Positions 37,603 to 47,036 of a stretch of DNA of 63,936 nucleotides are shown here, one piece after another (position 1 is the first letter of the stretch; each line of letters opens with the position of its first letter). Source of the stretch: Chthonomonadales bacterium (GTDB lineage Bacteria > Armatimonadota > Chthonomonadetes > Chthonomonadales > CAJBBX01). A program made the position numbers and the translations under genes. Below the pieces are notes generated by a model that worked only from the letters and a program-made list of their open reading frames with translations, was not told where the DNA came from and ran no database searches. The stretch is taken from assembly GCA_013360745.1 (NCBI GenBank), contig JABWBA010000011.1, forward strand, positions 1 to 63,936, given 5' to 3'.

Positions 37603-38610
37603 ATGGCAAGACCCGTAACACTCGTCACCGGCCAGTGGGCCGACCTAACCCTATCAACCCTCGCCGAAAAAGCGTCCGATTTCGGCTACGACGGCCTTGA
37701 ACTCGCGTGCTGGGGCGACCACTTCGACGTGGCCGAAGCGGTTGGCCCAAACGGCGCCGCGTACTGCAAGAGCCGACATGAGATCCTCGCCAAGAACGGC
37801 TTGACGACATGGGCGATCGCCGCGCACCTGGTCGGCCAGTGTGTCCTCGATCGAATCGACCCTCGGCATCAAGCGATACTGCCCCCGCGGATTTACGGCG
37901 ATGGGGACCCAACCGGGGTGAACCAGCGCGCGATCGAAGAGATGAAACAGACGGCCAAGGCCGCGAAGAACCTGGGCGTCAGCATCGTCAACGGGTTCAC
38001 CGGTTCCTCGATCTGGCATCTCCTTTACTCCTTCCCGCCCAATCTCCCCGGCCAGATCGACGCCGGTTATGAACTGCTGAAGGAACGCTGGACTCCGATC
38101 CTTGATGTGTTTGCAGAGTGCGGCGTGAAGTTCGCCCTCGAGGTCCATCCGACCGAGATCGCTTTCGACCTCGCCAGCGCGAGGCGTACCCTTGACGCAC
38201 TCGACAACCATCCTGCCTTCGGCTTTAACTACGACCCCAGTCATCTCGGTTACCAGGGCGTCGATTACGTGAAGTTCCTCTATGAGTTCAGCGATCGGAT
38301 TGTGCACGTACATATGAAGGATGTCTACTGGTCCGATACGCCGACGCGGGTCGGTGTGTTCGGCGGGCATGTCGACTTCGGCAATCCGGAACGCTTCTGG
38401 GATTTCCGATCGCTGGGCCGTGGTTCCATCGATTTCGAAGCGATCATCCGCGCGCTCAACCACATCAACTATCAAGGGCCCCTCTCCGTCGAATGGGAGG
38501 ATGCTGGTATGGATCGCGAACACGGCGCGGCGGAGGCGTGCGAGTTCGTCAACGGCCTCGATTTCAAGCCTTCCGAAGTCGCCTTCGACGCAGCATTCGA
38601 CGCCAGGTAG
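37603..38610 (+). CDS. Sugar phosphate isomerase/epimerase (TIM barrel)
   Basis: 335 residues of the AP-endonuclease-2-like barrel family. Metal-site acids and histidines appear in [36 protein letters not shown] and [12 protein letters not shown], in the order seen in sugar isomerases/epimerases. No signal peptide. The ATG at 37603 has GGAGG seven bases upstream. It is monocistronic, divergent from the phosphoesterase gene, and followed by a GC-rich hairpin. Substrate unknown. Confidence 0.88.
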   Translation: MARPVTLVTGQWADLTLSTLAEKASDFGYDGLELACWGDHFDVAEAVGPNGAAYCKSRHEILAKNGLTTWAIAAHLVGQCVLDRIDPRHQAILPPRIYGDGDPTGVNQRAIEEMKQTAKAAKNLGVSIVNGFTGSSIWHLLYSFPPNLPGQIDAGYELLKERWTPILDVFAECGVKFALEVHPTEIAFDLASARRTLDALDNHPAFGFNYDPSHLGYQGVDYVKFLYEFSDRIVHVHMKDVYWSDTPTRVGVFGGHVDFGNPERFWDFRSLGRGSIDFEAIIRALNHINYQGPLSVEWEDAGMDREHGAAEACEFVNGLDFKPSEVAFDAAFDAR

Positions 38611-38628
38611 CCCTCTGCCCGCTCGTCT

Positions 38629-38658
38629 GCGCCGGCCCTGATCTCCACGGGCCGGCGC
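38629..38658 (+). terminator. GC-rich hairpin after the isomerase gene
   Basis: GCGCCGGCCC (38629-38638) pairs perfectly with GGGCCGGCGC (38649-38658) around a 10-base loop, 18 bases after the stop codon. No T-run follows, so it may stop transcription weakly or stabilise the mRNA end. Confidence 0.5.
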
Positions 38659-38792
38659 GGCGACCTGATGCAACCGGCCTCCACTCGATACCGTCTATAG
38701 AGATACGGGAATGGGAGGCCAGCGACCGCAGCCATCCCAACATTGCGTACCGCGATTCCTGCGCGACGGCTGGCCGCCCGGGAGTGCGAACC

Positions 38793-39107
38793 GTGTCGAC
38801 ACTGGTACACACGGACCACGGTGACGATCGATCGTCGCGCCAGCCCCGCTCGACGAATCGTGTCCGGTTACCCATCTGGGTCCTCGTTCTCATCCTTGTG
38901 GTCTTCATCGGTACGGCCGGCGTCTTCATCGCCTCGTTAGTACGATCTCCAGACGACGCTGAAGTCGATGCAAGACTCGCTCGTGTCCGCTCCGAACTCG
39001 CTCGAGCACGGCGAGACCGACGGCGCGGCGATTCGATGGCAGGAGTTGCAGATCGCATCGTCGGTTCATCGTCGGGCCGCCGCGCCCAGCAAGAGTGGTT
39101 GGATTGA
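38793..39107 (+). CDS. Small single-pass membrane protein, unknown
   Basis: A 104-residue frame from the GTG at 38793, with GGGAG nine bases upstream. It has a hydrophilic N-terminus, one strong membrane helix near residues 26-48 (LPIWVLVLILVVFIGTAGVF), then a charged helical tail rich in Arg and Asp. I recognise no family. The membrane segment and plausible start make it more likely real than the longer frame extending upstream into the isomerase gene. Confidence 0.5.
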   Translation: MSTLVHTDHGDDRSSRQPRSTNRVRLPIWVLVLILVVFIGTAGVFIASLVRSPDDAEVDARLARVRSELARARRDRRRGDSMAGVADRIVGSSSGRRAQQEWLD

Positions 39108-39209
39108 AGTTCGAGACGATCAATAGCCCTGAGGGAGCGATCGATATCGAGAAAACCGATCGAACGGTTGCCGTCGAACCGAGTATCGAGCCGATGGTCG
39201 CAGTCTGAA

Positions 39210-39827
39210 ATGGCGGACTGTTCGATCTCCATCGGCCGGGAGACTCGGCGTTTCCTCCTGCATCTCGCGCGCCGGTCCATCGCTGCAGTTGCGCATGCAC
39301 AGCCGCTGCCCGAATGTCATCCCGAGCAGGCGCCGCCAGGCTGTCGCATCCCGTGCAGCTGCTTCGTCACCATCCTGTCCGATGGCGAGCTGCGCGGTTG
39401 TACAGGTTCCACCCATGGGACCCATCCGCTCTACAGGGAGGTTATGACCAACGCCGTGAAGGCCGCGTTCCACGATCCACGGTTCGCGCCGGTCGTGCCG
39501 GAGGAACTAGACAATCTGGCGCTCGAGATCTCCGTGCTGACCGCGCCGAAGCGACTCGGTGCGATGTCGCCTGCCGACCTGCGCAACTCCATCGAAGCGG
39601 GCACCCATGGCGTAACGCTCGAATGCGGTTCGAGACGCGCCGTATATCTCCCTCAGGTTTGGAGTCACTTCGAAGGGAGCCGGGACCCGCACGTAGCGTT
39701 CCTCACCAGTCTGAGCCGCAAAGCCGGTGATCGAACGGGACGGCTATGGACCGATGCCAATACACGATTTGAGACGTTCGAAGCAACGACATTCGGCGAA
39801 ACAGAGCTCGCCGGCGACGGGGGATAA
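39210..39827 (+). CDS. AMMECR1-domain protein
   Basis: About 205 residues covering a complete AMMECR1 domain: CSCFVTILSDGELRGCTGS contains the family's LRGC(I/T)G core, followed by NAVKAAFHDPRFAPVVPEEL, EISVLTAPKRL and GTHGVTLECGSRRAVYLPQVW. The function is uncertain; in many prokaryotes the domain occurs with MEMO and a radical SAM enzyme, but neither is adjacent here. I use the ATG at 39210; the ribosome-binding site is weak. The stop lies three bases from that of the convergent DUF885 gene. Confidence 0.88.
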   Translation: MADCSISIGRETRRFLLHLARRSIAAVAHAQPLPECHPEQAPPGCRIPCSCFVTILSDGELRGCTGSTHGTHPLYREVMTNAVKAAFHDPRFAPVVPEELDNLALEISVLTAPKRLGAMSPADLRNSIEAGTHGVTLECGSRRAVYLPQVWSHFEGSRDPHVAFLTSLSRKAGDRTGRLWTDANTRFETFEATTFGETELAGDGG

Positions 39828-39830
39828 TCC

Positions 39831-41489
39831 TCAGCCCAGCAGGTGGTCCGCGAAGCGCCAGCGGAACAGCGCACCAGGGCGAGCAGGTTCGCGTCGGAGC
39901 GCCGTCCGCAGCATCGCGACAGGCATGCAGTTCTCTCGCAGCACGGCATCATGGAAGCTTCGATCGTCAAGCCCTCCCGGCCCGACCAGTTCCCGATGCA
40001 ACGCGCGGAACTGCAGGCCGCCGATCAGGTAGGCGCACTGATAGAGGGGCGGATAGTCGCCCCCAAACGAACGGCGCACCTCTCCCTCGGCGGTCGACCG
40101 CTCATGGCCGACATCCCGAACCAGCATCTCGACGCACTCTCCGGCATCCATCTGGCCCATATGAAATCGGAGGGAGAACGCAACTCGCGCGGCCCGGTGG
40201 GTGCGCCAGAAGAGCATGCCGATCCGCTCCTCCGGCGTGCGCGGGAACCCCAGCTCGTAGAGCCTCATCTCCCAGTAGAGCGCCCACCCCTCCGTCCAGA
40301 ACGGCGTCCAGAAGAGACCCCGGTACGGTCTGTAACGGCGCCCGCTGAAGCTCTGCATGAAGTGGCCGGGCACGAGCTCGTGCTGTACCGTGGCCCTGGA
40401 GAAGTGGCGATTGTTGCCCCGCATCGCCATTCGCTTCTCCTCGTCGCTCATAGCGTCGGTCGGATACGAGATGTAGATCGCCGAGCCGCCGAGGAAGAAT
40501 GGATTCGCCTTCTGCCGTTCGGGCGACATCATCTCCATCCGCCAGCCGTCGCGTGCCAACGGTGGGATGGTGAGTAAGCCGCGCTCCTCAAGGAACGCCA
40601 CCGCCTCCCGGGCAAGATCCCGAACGTAGAACGCCTGCTGCCCGGGTTCCACGTGATCCTCCTTAACCCGATCCAGAGCGTTGCGCCAGTCGCCGCCGCA
40701 GCCCAGGTCCGACGCAGCACGCTCCAACTCCCGGCGACACCAAGCCATCTCCGCATCGCCGATGGCGATCAGTTCCTCGGGCGTATAGGGGATCAGAGCG
40801 GCTTCCAGATCGTCGATAAGGGCCTCGCGACCGACAGGATCGCCTCCGATCGCCCCCTCGCCGGCGGACCGACGCGCATCCGCAAACCGTTCCATAGCCT
40901 GCTGCATCGCGCCGAACGGCTGAGCCGTCCACCATGAGAACATCGGGTGGTAGCCGGCGTAGAAGGTGCGCCATTCCTGCAGCTGCGGCCAGAGTCGTTC
41001 CAGCAGTCTAGCGGCGCGGTGGACCTCAGGATCCGACGCCGACGAAGAGAGGCTCTGCTTCAGCGCCTCGATCCCCTTCCAACCCTCCGCCAGAAGCTGC
41101 GCGGATGCGGCAGGATCGAGGTCCGCCTTGGCCCGATGAGCGTCGAGCAGGCGGATGATCTCGCCGAGCCACGGACGCGCTGCCGCGGCGGCCTCGGTAC
41201 GGTCCCGTTCCCGCTCCATGTCCCTGGCACGACAGGCCAGATGGTGATCGAGGAGAAAGGCGTCCAGCCGCTCCGCGGCCGTGAGATCGGCCAGCGGAAG
41301 CGCTGCCAGCCACGAGCGCCAATCGGCGATCAGCGGTTCGAGAAGCTCCCGTCGTCGGTAGGAACCCGGCGCGTCATACAGCCATTCGACCGCCGAAAGG
41401 TCCGCCTCGCAGACCTGGATGGCTGAAGCCAGTCTGCCGTCGCCTTCGAACGAGATTGGGCTGATCAGAGAGTCCCGTGAGCCCATCAT
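39831..41489 (-). CDS. DUF885-family zinc metallopeptidase-like protein
   Basis: 552 residues of the DUF885 family, without a signal peptide. The putative zinc motif HELVPGHFMQ (HExxPGH) is near residue 367, and downstream WTEGWALYWEMRLYELGF supplies the expected Glu. Family members are predicted gluzincin-type peptidases. Its ATG overlaps the stop of the upstream sodium symporter (ATGA), so transport and hydrolysis of the same small peptide or amide is a reasonable guess. Confidence 0.88.
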   Translation of the reverse strand: MMGSRDSLISPISFEGDGRLASAIQVCEADLSAVEWLYDAPGSYRRRELLEPLIADWRSWLAALPLADLTAAERLDAFLLDHHLACRARDMERERDRTEAAAAARPWLGEIIRLLDAHRAKADLDPAASAQLLAEGWKGIEALKQSLSSSASDPEVHRAARLLERLWPQLQEWRTFYAGYHPMFSWWTAQPFGAMQQAMERFADARRSAGEGAIGGDPVGREALIDDLEAALIPYTPEELIAIGDAEMAWCRRELERAASDLGCGGDWRNALDRVKEDHVEPGQQAFYVRDLAREAVAFLEERGLLTIPPLARDGWRMEMMSPERQKANPFFLGGSAIYISYPTDAMSDEEKRMAMRGNNRHFSRATVQHELVPGHFMQSFSGRRYRPYRGLFWTPFWTEGWALYWEMRLYELGFPRTPEERIGMLFWRTHRAARVAFSLRFHMGQMDAGECVEMLVRDVGHERSTAEGEVRRSFGGDYPPLYQCAYLIGGLQFRALHRELVGPGGLDDRSFHDAVLRENCMPVAMLRTALRREPARPGALFRWRFADHLLG

Positions 41490-43207
41490 CCTGCCTCCCG
41501 AAGCGTCAGCGGTCGATCATCACCCGCATCGGCCGCCTGCCCCTTCCGCTCCGCTGATGCGAGGACGGCTTCGGGCGTCCGAAAGAGCACACCGATCGCG
41601 AACACGACGCTGGCGCCGGCCATGGCGAACCATGTGAATGAGATCCGCGGGAGCCAGTCGGGCCGGACGAAGGTCGTGGTCACGCCGAACCAAGGGCCTA
41701 TCGTGTTGGCCGCTGCGATGTGGAGCTCGCCGAGCACCACGGTTGCGACCAGGCCGCAGGTGACGGCAAGGATGTTGCCACGATCAGATCCCCTTCCGCG
41801 GGTGAACATGCCGATCAGGAACACCCCCAGCATCGGACCGAGGATGAACCCTGCAATCCCGAGGACCACCGGGATGATGCGCACATCGGGATTGGTGACC
41901 TTCGCATAGGCGAAGAACCCGGCGATAACGATCATCAGGATGGCGAAGATGACCGTGAAGACCCTGGCCGCCCGCACGTGCTGGGCCTCATCGCTCCGAC
42001 GGGCGAAGTAGGGGATCCACCAGTCGTTGGTCGCGCTGGTGGCCAGCGCGTTGAGAGCTGCCGAGAGCGAGCCCATGGCCGTCGCAAACACCCCTGCAAG
42101 CACCAGACCCCGTATACCTACCGGCATGACGTGGAGGATGTAGGCTCCGAAGACGTCCGAGTTGGCCTCGGGCCTCCAGGTCGGGTCCTTGGTGTAGTAG
42201 ACATAGAGGAGGATGCCGATGAAGGTGAACGCCGCAGCGATGGGGAGATCCATGAAGGCCGCCGTGATCAGACTGCGCCGCGCCTTCTGGTGCGTCTCCG
42301 CTGTCAGGAGCCGCTGGACCATGTCCTGGTCCGTCCCGAACGCAGCCATATTGGCGACGACGGTGGCGATTAGAGCCGAGAATACGGTGTAGTCGCTTGC
42401 GAGAATCAGCTTGACATACTCCCAGCCGTTCATCTGCGAGACGCCTACGGCCGCTTTCCACGCGGCCACCTTCGTCGCCTCGAAGCCGGTCAGGAAATAT
42501 CCCTCTGGCTTAGCCATCGCGGGAACCGCTCGTACGAGCGCCTCCAGCCCGCCGATATGATAGAGCAGCGTCGCGATCGCCACGAGCGCGCTGGTGAACA
42601 TCAGCGTCGCCTGGATCACATCGGTCCAGATCACCGCCTTGATACCGCCGATGGCCGTGTAGGCGCACGTCACAATCGTCAGCAGGACGATCGCGATAAC
42701 ATAAGGGGGCACGGTATTGACGGCCTGCTGGCTGAACTGGACATCGCCGCCGGTGAACATCCTCCAGGCGAGGACCATTACGAGCGACGGTACGAACAGC
42801 CTGGTCCCCGATGCCAGAGTCCGCATGATCAAGAACAGCGCCGAGACGTAGTTCTTCGTGATGGGGCCGAACCGGACGCCGAGGTAGTCGTAGACGGTGT
42901 AGACCCTGTACCGATAATAGGGCTTGAGAAACAGGTAGCCGACGATGTAGCGGCCGATGATCAGCCCGAAGACGAGCTGCACATAGGCCAGGCTTTTCTT
43001 GTCATAGCCCTCACCGGGGGCGCCCAGAAACGTCGCGGCGCTCGTCTCGGCTGCGATCAGCGAAGCCATCACCGCCCACCATGGTACGCGCCTTCCCCCC
43101 AGTGCGAAGTCGTGAAGGCTCTTCTCCCTGCGTCCCATGTAGAGACCGATGGCGGTGATCGCCACAAAATAGATGATGATAATCGCCCCATCGATAACCA
43201 GGCCCAC
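41486..43207 (-). CDS. Sodium:solute symporter (SSS family)
   Basis: 573 residues with about thirteen membrane helices. The N-terminus (YFVAITAIGLYMGRREKSLHDFALGGRRVPWW) and the core (AAETSAATFLGAPGEGYDKKSL, ASDYTVFSALIATVVANMAAFGTDQDMVQRLLTAE) are diagnostic of the SLC5/SSS fold. The substrate is unknown. It is the first gene of a two-gene operon with the DUF885 peptidase and is divergent from a second SSS gene. Confidence 0.93.
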   Translation of the reverse strand: MGLVIDGAIIIIYFVAITAIGLYMGRREKSLHDFALGGRRVPWWAVMASLIAAETSAATFLGAPGEGYDKKSLAYVQLVFGLIIGRYIVGYLFLKPYYRYRVYTVYDYLGVRFGPITKNYVSALFLIMRTLASGTRLFVPSLVMVLAWRMFTGGDVQFSQQAVNTVPPYVIAIVLLTIVTCAYTAIGGIKAVIWTDVIQATLMFTSALVAIATLLYHIGGLEALVRAVPAMAKPEGYFLTGFEATKVAAWKAAVGVSQMNGWEYVKLILASDYTVFSALIATVVANMAAFGTDQDMVQRLLTAETHQKARRSLITAAFMDLPIAAAFTFIGILLYVYYTKDPTWRPEANSDVFGAYILHVMPVGIRGLVLAGVFATAMGSLSAALNALATSATNDWWIPYFARRSDEAQHVRAARVFTVIFAILMIVIAGFFAYAKVTNPDVRIIPVVLGIAGFILGPMLGVFLIGMFTRGRGSDRGNILAVTCGLVATVVLGELHIAAANTIGPWFGVTTTFVRPDWLPRISFTWFAMAGASVVFAIGVLFRTPEAVLASAERKGQAADAGDDRPLTLREAG

Positions 43208-43356
43208 GCAGCGCTCCTGTAGTATGGACTATTACGTTCCCACGGCTCTGAGTTCGGCCCAGAGCAAGGCCTCTCCTGCGACCATATCCCTGAGATCATG
43301 ATCAAAGCGAGAGGACATGGGAAGGACAACGCGCCCTGGCGGCGAACCTCGCGGCT

Positions 43357-44889
43357 ATGGACCGACCTTTTCCAATCATCGATATAGCCGTACTGCTCAC
43401 GTATTTATCCGGCATCGTCGGCGTCGGGCTCTATTTCGCCCGGCGCAACCGAACGGCAGAACAGTATACGACTGCCGAGAGATCCTTTCCGGGCTGGGCC
43501 GTCGGTATGTCGATGTTCGGCTCCTACATCAGCAGCATCAGCTTCCTTGCCAACCCGGGCAAGGCGTTTAGCGACAACTGGTGTGCGGCAGGATTCACCC
43601 TGGCGACACCGATCGGCCTGATCATCGCGACACGCTGGTTCTGCGGATTCTATCGCGCCACCGGGACCGTCTCTGCCTATGATCATCTGGAGAAGCGCTT
43701 TGGCGGCTGGGCGCGAACCTACGCCGTCGTCTGCTACCTCCTCCTTCAGATGGGACGGATGGGGATGATCACCTTTCTACTCGCCAAAGCAGTAGTGCCA
43801 CTGATCAGCGCTGGGAGTCCTCCGCCCTGGTTGTTACCTGCGATCATCATGGCGATCGGGGCGCTGATGACGCTCTACACCCTCGCGGGAGGCATCCAGG
43901 CCGTCGTATGGACGGGTGTCGTCCAGAGCGTTGTGCTCATCGCCGGGCCCCTTATCTGCATCGTCGTACTCATCGTCGGCATGCCCGGCGGCCTGCCGAA
44001 CCTTGTTCGGGTCGCTAATGAACACGGCAAGTTCGGATTCGGTCCCTTTGACGGTTCGCTCGTATACCAGACCTTCTGGCTCGTCGTCATCAACGCGATC
44101 ATCGAGCATATGCGTAACTGGGGAGTCGACCAGAGTTACGTCCAGCGCTACATCAGCGCAAGGAGTGAGGCCGAAACCAGAAAGAGCATCTGGATCGCCG
44201 GCCTTCTATACATGCCTGTCGGGTTCTTCTTCTTCTTCATCGGTTCGGCGCTCTTCGCGTTTTACCACGCCCAGCCCAACCTCCTGCCTGCTGCGATCGA
44301 CGCGGCCAAGGACCCGGATGCGGTATTCCCTTACTTCATCACCCACCAGCTTCCGATTGGGCTCAGCGGCCTGGTGATCGCGGGCATCTTCGCCGCATCG
44401 ATGGATACCAACCTCAACAGTATGGCGACGCTCACCCTGTACGACATCTACAAGCGCTATGTCCGACCGGCGGCCGGCGATCGAGAAGCCCTTCATGTCC
44501 TCCATGTTGGGACTCTCTTCTGGGGCGTCGCATGCATCGGTTTCGCCCTGCTGATGACCCTGAAGATCGGACCGACGATCGATTTCGGCTGGAAGGTGGG
44601 CGGCCTGCTCGGCGGCGGCATCCTCGGGCTGTTTCTTCTCGGTCTGCTCACCCGCGCAGGAAGCGCTGCCGCAGCGATCGGTGTGATTACGGGCGTCGTG
44701 ATCATCCTGTGGATGACCCTATCGAAAATGCCCATCTGGCCAACCGCGCTGAGCCGATGGGTATCGCCGTTTCACGATCTGACGATTCCCGTCGTGGGTA
44801 CGGTAGCGGTAGTACTGGTTGGAGGGCTCGCCAGTATGATTACCAGGGGCGATAAGCGCCTCCACACCGATCCGCCGGCTGGATTATAA
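43357..44889 (+). CDS. Sodium:solute symporter (SSS family), second
   Basis: 510 residues, about thirteen membrane helices, with SSS hallmarks YTTAERSFPGWAVGMSMFGSYISSISFLANPGKAFSDNW, GGIQAVVWTGVVQS and MRNWGVDQSYVQRYISA. It is clearly distinct from the divergent symporter at 41.5-43.2 kb, so not a recent duplication. No Shine-Dalgarno is obvious. The 149-bp divergent spacer probably holds both promoters, but I cannot place them. Confidence 0.93.
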   Translation: MDRPFPIIDIAVLLTYLSGIVGVGLYFARRNRTAEQYTTAERSFPGWAVGMSMFGSYISSISFLANPGKAFSDNWCAAGFTLATPIGLIIATRWFCGFYRATGTVSAYDHLEKRFGGWARTYAVVCYLLLQMGRMGMITFLLAKAVVPLISAGSPPPWLLPAIIMAIGALMTLYTLAGGIQAVVWTGVVQSVVLIAGPLICIVVLIVGMPGGLPNLVRVANEHGKFGFGPFDGSLVYQTFWLVVINAIIEHMRNWGVDQSYVQRYISARSEAETRKSIWIAGLLYMPVGFFFFFIGSALFAFYHAQPNLLPAAIDAAKDPDAVFPYFITHQLPIGLSGLVIAGIFAASMDTNLNSMATLTLYDIYKRYVRPAAGDREALHVLHVGTLFWGVACIGFALLMTLKIGPTIDFGWKVGGLLGGGILGLFLLGLLTRAGSAAAAIGVITGVVIILWMTLSKMPIWPTALSRWVSPFHDLTIPVVGTVAVVLVGGLASMITRGDKRLHTDPPAGL

Positions 44890-44962
44890 CGGCCTATCGA
44901 ACTTACCGCCGTTTGGTAAAGCACGGGTATATTGCATTATCGTCGGTTCGGAGGTAAGACTC

Positions 44963-47011
44963 GTGCCGTACCATCACGTCGTTTGTGCGATCGTCGGAGC
45001 GTGCCTTACCGTGAGCGCCTCCGGTCTAATGCCGCAGGACACGGCCCGGCAGGATCTGGCTCGTGCCCGCGAGCGGGTGTATCCGGCGCTGGTCAATATC
45101 TCGGTTGTTACCCGCTACTTCGCGGACGGCCGTTCCTTCCGTAGTCCTTCTGCGGGCAGCGGTGTGATCGTCACTCCCGAAGGGCATGTCCTTACCAACT
45201 ACCATGTAGCCGGCCGCTCCACGCGGATCGAGTGCGTGCTGCCCGACGGCGAGGCGATCGAGGCCACGGTCGTCGTACACGATCCGCTCACGGACCTCAG
45301 TGTACTGAAGCTCCGTACGGAGAAGCGCAGTCAACCGGCCAAGCCGCTGCCCTTCGCTCCTCTCGGCGACTCCGATAAGCTAGAGATCGGTGACTACGTC
45401 ATGGCTCTGGGCAATCCGCTCACGCTCGCCTCGTCCCTCACTCTAGGAGTTGTTTCCAACCCGCGCCGGGTGTTTCTCAGCCAGGGTCAGAACGAGATGG
45501 AGCGGATGACACTGGACGATGGCGAAGCGACGGGTCTGTTCACTCGATGGATCCAGCACGATGCTGAGATCGCGCCCGGCAACTCGGGTGGTCCGCTTGT
45601 GAACCTTCAAGGCGAGGTGATCGGGATCAACGAGCTCCGGTACGGCGGCGGTATCGGCTTCGCAATTCCCTCCAACATCGCATCCAAGATCCTGCGACAG
45701 GCGCTGGCGAACGGCGCGGTGAATCGGGCATGGCTCGGCATCACACTCCTGCCCGTGAAGCAACTCGATCGAACCAACGGCGTCCTCGTCTCGGATGTGA
45801 TGCCAGGATCCGCGGCGGATCGTGCGGGGATCAAGCCGGGCGATATCGTGCTCAAGATTGGAGAGGACGACGTGTTTGCCCGGTTTTTCGAGGAAGTGCC
45901 GGTGGTGTATCAACGCATTGCGGACCTCGACATCGGTAAGCCGGTGGCGCTTCAGCTGGAACGGAGCGGCAAGCCGATTGCCATTCAGGCCACCCCTACG
46001 CGGATGGATACTGAGAAGGGAGAGGAAGATGAGATCCGCGAGGTCGGGGCTACCGTTGAGGCGATCACCCACCTGCGTGCGCTCGCAAATCGCCTTCCCG
46101 TGGAGAAGGGCGTCGTCGTCACGGGCGTGCGCGCGGGTTTTCCGTTCGAAGCGGCGCGACCGTCCATCCGGGCGGGCGACATTCTGATCAGCGTGGGTGG
46201 CAAACCCGTCACCGATCTGACCACGCTCCGAACAGCGATCGCGGATATCTCGGAGACGGGTATCGGAGTTGTATTCCGACGTCGCGGTGAGGTTCTTGTC
46301 ACTGAGGTTAAGCCGGTCGAACAGAAGGAACCGGGGATCGACACGGAGCTGCCTCGCGCCTGGCTCGGCGCCAAGGTCCAGGTCCTTACTGCCGAAGTGG
46401 CGCGGGCGCTGTCTCTGCCGAAGCCCGGAGGATTCCGCATCACCCAGGTGCTGGAGGGCTCCAGGGCGGCCGCGGCCGGCCTCCAACCCGGCGATATCAT
46501 CACGGCCATGGATGCGGAGCCGCTGAGGGCCGCGCGGGAACAGGATCTCGACGACCTCAAACGACTCGTCGAAACGCGCTCGGTGGGCGAAACGGTCAAA
46601 CTAACGGTCTTGCGTCAGGGCGCGCCGATCTCGATCCCGGTCGTGCTGGAAGCGGTCCCCAAGCCGGTCGATCAGGCGCGCTCGGTGAAACAGCCGGATC
46701 TCGAGTTTACCGTCCGCGAGATTATGCCGATCGATCGTATGGAGTCTCGCAGGTATAGGAACATCGAGGGCGTGCTGGTGTCCGATGTAACCCAGGGTGG
46801 CTGGGCGTCCCTTGCTGGTCTGATCGTCGGCGATATCGTACTGGCGGTCCAGGAATCCCCGACTTCTGATACGACGGCTTTCGAAACGGCAATGCACAAG
46901 GCTGTCGAGGCGAAGCCGACAACTCTGACTCTTCATGTGCTTCGGGGCTTCCGAAGCCACTTCGTGTTCATACAAGCGGACTGGGAGCGGTCCAAACCAC
47001 CCAAAGGATGA
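44963..47011 (+). CDS. HtrA-like serine protease with four PDZ repeats
   Basis: 682 residues. Signal peptide (1-25), a trypsin-like domain with the complete triad His81 (LTNYHVAG), Asp111 (DPLTDLSVLK) and Ser208 (PGNSGGP), then four PDZ-like modules: about 255-345, 370-450, 465-560 and 585-672, each with an AGxxxGDI-type motif. Typical HtrA/Deg proteases have one or two PDZ domains. The GTG start has GGAGGTAA upstream. It is probably a periplasmic quality-control protease and heads a transcript with its inactive homologue. Confidence 0.92.
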   Translation: MPYHHVVCAIVGACLTVSASGLMPQDTARQDLARARERVYPALVNISVVTRYFADGRSFRSPSAGSGVIVTPEGHVLTNYHVAGRSTRIECVLPDGEAIEATVVVHDPLTDLSVLKLRTEKRSQPAKPLPFAPLGDSDKLEIGDYVMALGNPLTLASSLTLGVVSNPRRVFLSQGQNEMERMTLDDGEATGLFTRWIQHDAEIAPGNSGGPLVNLQGEVIGINELRYGGGIGFAIPSNIASKILRQALANGAVNRAWLGITLLPVKQLDRTNGVLVSDVMPGSAADRAGIKPGDIVLKIGEDDVFARFFEEVPVVYQRIADLDIGKPVALQLERSGKPIAIQATPTRMDTEKGEEDEIREVGATVEAITHLRALANRLPVEKGVVVTGVRAGFPFEAARPSIRAGDILISVGGKPVTDLTTLRTAIADISETGIGVVFRRRGEVLVTEVKPVEQKEPGIDTELPRAWLGAKVQVLTAEVARALSLPKPGGFRITQVLEGSRAAAAGLQPGDIITAMDAEPLRAAREQDLDDLKRLVETRSVGETVKLTVLRQGAPISIPVVLEAVPKPVDQARSVKQPDLEFTVREIMPIDRMESRRYRNIEGVLVSDVTQGGWASLAGLIVGDIVLAVQESPTSDTTAFETAMHKAVEAKPTTLTLHVLRGFRSHFVFIQADWERSKPPKG

Positions 47012-47036
47012 GCGGCTCTACACCGCAGGAGGAACG

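Noticed and set aside
38493-38792. N-terminal extension of the small membrane protein upstream of 38793
   Set aside because: It overlaps the end of the isomerase gene and the terminator-like hairpin and looks like random Arg-rich sequence.
44903-44933. Operator and promoter before the HtrA gene (TTACC/GGTAA repeat, TATATT)
   Set aside because: The repeat is only five bases and no -35 lies at the right distance, so I cannot support either.
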